From the NCBI GenBank assembly GCA_041676005.1, contig JBAYST010000038.1:1-6144 (forward strand): a stretch of DNA of 6,144 nt. Reading direction: 5' to 3'. Both the position numbers and the translations under genes were made by a program. Under the pieces are notes generated by a model. The model searched no databases. It saw nothing but the letters and a program-made list of their open reading frames with translations, and was not told where the DNA came from. This DNA comes from JBAYST01 sp041676005. Lineage in GTDB: Bacteria; Bacillota_I; Bacilli_A; RFN20; CAG-826. Below are positions 5,474-6,144 of this stretch, piece after piece. Every line of letters starts with the position of its first letter. The first letter of the stretch is position 1.

Positions 5474-6144
5474 TGAAAATCACCTCCCCCTTTGGAGATT
5501 CTTTTTTTCTTCCCACTCTTCCACTGATTTGAATAAGAGTTTCACTTGAAAAAATTTTATGATTTGCTCCAAAAACAATAACTTGTAAATCTTTATAAGT
5601 CACGCCTCTTTCTAACACCGAAGTCGTGATTAAATACTCGATTTTATTATTTTTTATTTTATAGATTTCCTCCTCTTTTCCTTTTCGTTTTGAGTGGATA
5701 AATCCACCATTTTTAACAAATGGTTTTATCAATTTAAATACTTCTTCACAACGTTCAATTGTCGGAACAAAAACGAACACTCTTTTACCTCTTTTAATTA
5801 AGTTTTTTAGTGCGAATATCAAGTATATGAAATCAATGATTTTTGGGAGGATGATCACTTTGGGAACGGGAAGCGGAAAGCCATGATATCGAACGTTTAA
5901 ACTCTCAATTTTTCGATTGCTTTTTTTATAAAAAATGAGGAGTTCTTTTGAAGGCGTCGCACTCAATAAAATGTGCTGCCCTTTTACTGATTTTTTAAAG
6001 AATGTTTCAAGCACCCCGTTCCCTCGATATGGAAATGCATCCACTTCATCAAAAATCAATAAATCAAAAAAGTTTTCAAACCGATATAGTTGATGTGCGG
6101 TCAAACAAATAATATCTCCATCTAACTTATTTGTGTGCCCCCCG
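5391..6144 (-). CDS. comFA: ComFA, competence helicase-like ATPase (C-terminal 250 residues, N-terminus cut by window edge)
   Basis: ComFA is the DEAD-box-like ATPase at the inner face of the membrane that helps pull transforming single-stranded DNA into the cell. The reading frame is open to the right edge. It begins GGHTNKLDGDIICLTAHQLYRF, which corresponds to the THQLLRF region of the family, so no start is visible; a TTG at 6104 is an internal leucine. Motifs, numbered from the edge, are Walker B IFDEVDAFPY (30-39), motif III LLSATP (59-64), the VFVFVPT strand of motif IV (122-128), ITTSVLERGVTY (172-183), and motif VI QISGRVGR (205-212) followed by GEVIFIG. DEVDAFPY is characteristic of ComFA among helicases. 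Roughly 180-200 residues, including Walker A and the family's cysteine zinc site, should lie outside. The 3' end overlaps comFC by 83 bp, the usual competence pairing. Confidence 0.95.
   Translation of the reverse strand, partial: GGHTNKLDGDIICLTAHQLYRFENFFDLLIFDEVDAFPYRGNGVLETFFKKSVKGQHILLSATPSKELLIFYKKSNRKIESLNVRYHGFPLPVPKVIILPKIIDFIYLIFALKNLIKRGKRVFVFVPTIERCEEVFKLIKPFVKNGGFIHSKRKGKEEEIYKIKNNKIEYLITTSVLERGVTYKDLQVIVFGANHKIFSSETLIQISGRVGRKKESPKGEVIFIGQRKTSEIVECISEIERKNRDLQGLF
5481..5487 (-). promoter_or_regulatory. Strong ribosome binding site for comFC, inside comFA
   Basis: GGAGGTG (5487-5481), continuing into AT, is a near-complete match to the anti-Shine-Dalgarno sequence and sits seven bases before TTG 5473. 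It lies in the comFA codons for GEVIF. It decides the proposed comFC start, although the same bases are also constrained by the helicase protein. Confidence 0.6.

Noticed and set aside
6102..6104. TTG at 6104 as the comFA start
   Set aside because: The frame stays open to the window edge with family-like residues upstream (GDIIC before LTAHQLYRF), so this TTG is an internal leucine.

Overview
The window is a compact, AT-rich stretch in which every gene lies on the minus strand. In transcription order (right to left) it holds comFA (N-terminus cut by the right edge), comFC, secA, prfB (with its programmed +1 frameshift), a YitT-family membrane protein gene, and the first 53 codons of uvrB (cut by the left edge). 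No RNA gene, mobile element, CRISPR array or long repeat was seen, and the plus strand carries no convincing gene.

The families and order (competence comFA-comFC next to secA-prfB, then uvrB) point to a low-GC Gram-positive bacterium of the Bacilli, perhaps one near the root of the Mollicutes (Acholeplasma/Izemoplasma/RF39-like or Erysipelotrichia-like). That placement is an inference from gene content, protein style and base composition. UGA is a stop codon here: the genome keeps RF2 (the UGA-reading release factor) and its UGA autoregulatory site, and all proteins read through fully with TGG as tryptophan. This excludes the UGA=Trp mycoplasmas.

Right block, 4790-6144: comFA and comFC overlap by 83 bp. 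ComFA is the helicase-like ATPase for uptake of transforming DNA, and ComFC is its phosphoribosyltransferase-fold partner. ComFC seems to start at a TTG with a very strong Shine-Dalgarno sequence inside comFA. A 116-bp gap (4674-4789) follows. It is the only intergenic space of any size and presumably holds the secA promoter and leader; it also contains a long-range inverted repeat. Many Bacilli have hpf between comFC and secA, but it is absent here.

Left block, 1-4673: secA, prfB, yitT-like and uvrB are packed with a 1-nt gap or with 20- and 14-bp overlaps, so they probably form one translationally coupled operon. It mixes protein export (SecA), translation termination (RF2), a membrane protein of unknown role (YitT family) and nucleotide excision repair (UvrB).

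The most notable observation is at the start of prfB. The conserved CTT TGA C shift site is present, but the Shine-Dalgarno-like GGG sits one codon further upstream than in the classical site. A perfect 7-bp GC-rich hairpin lies just upstream, at the distance where the mRNA leaves a stalled ribosome. Otherwise this is a largely ordinary housekeeping region, and I found no undescribed multi-gene system.
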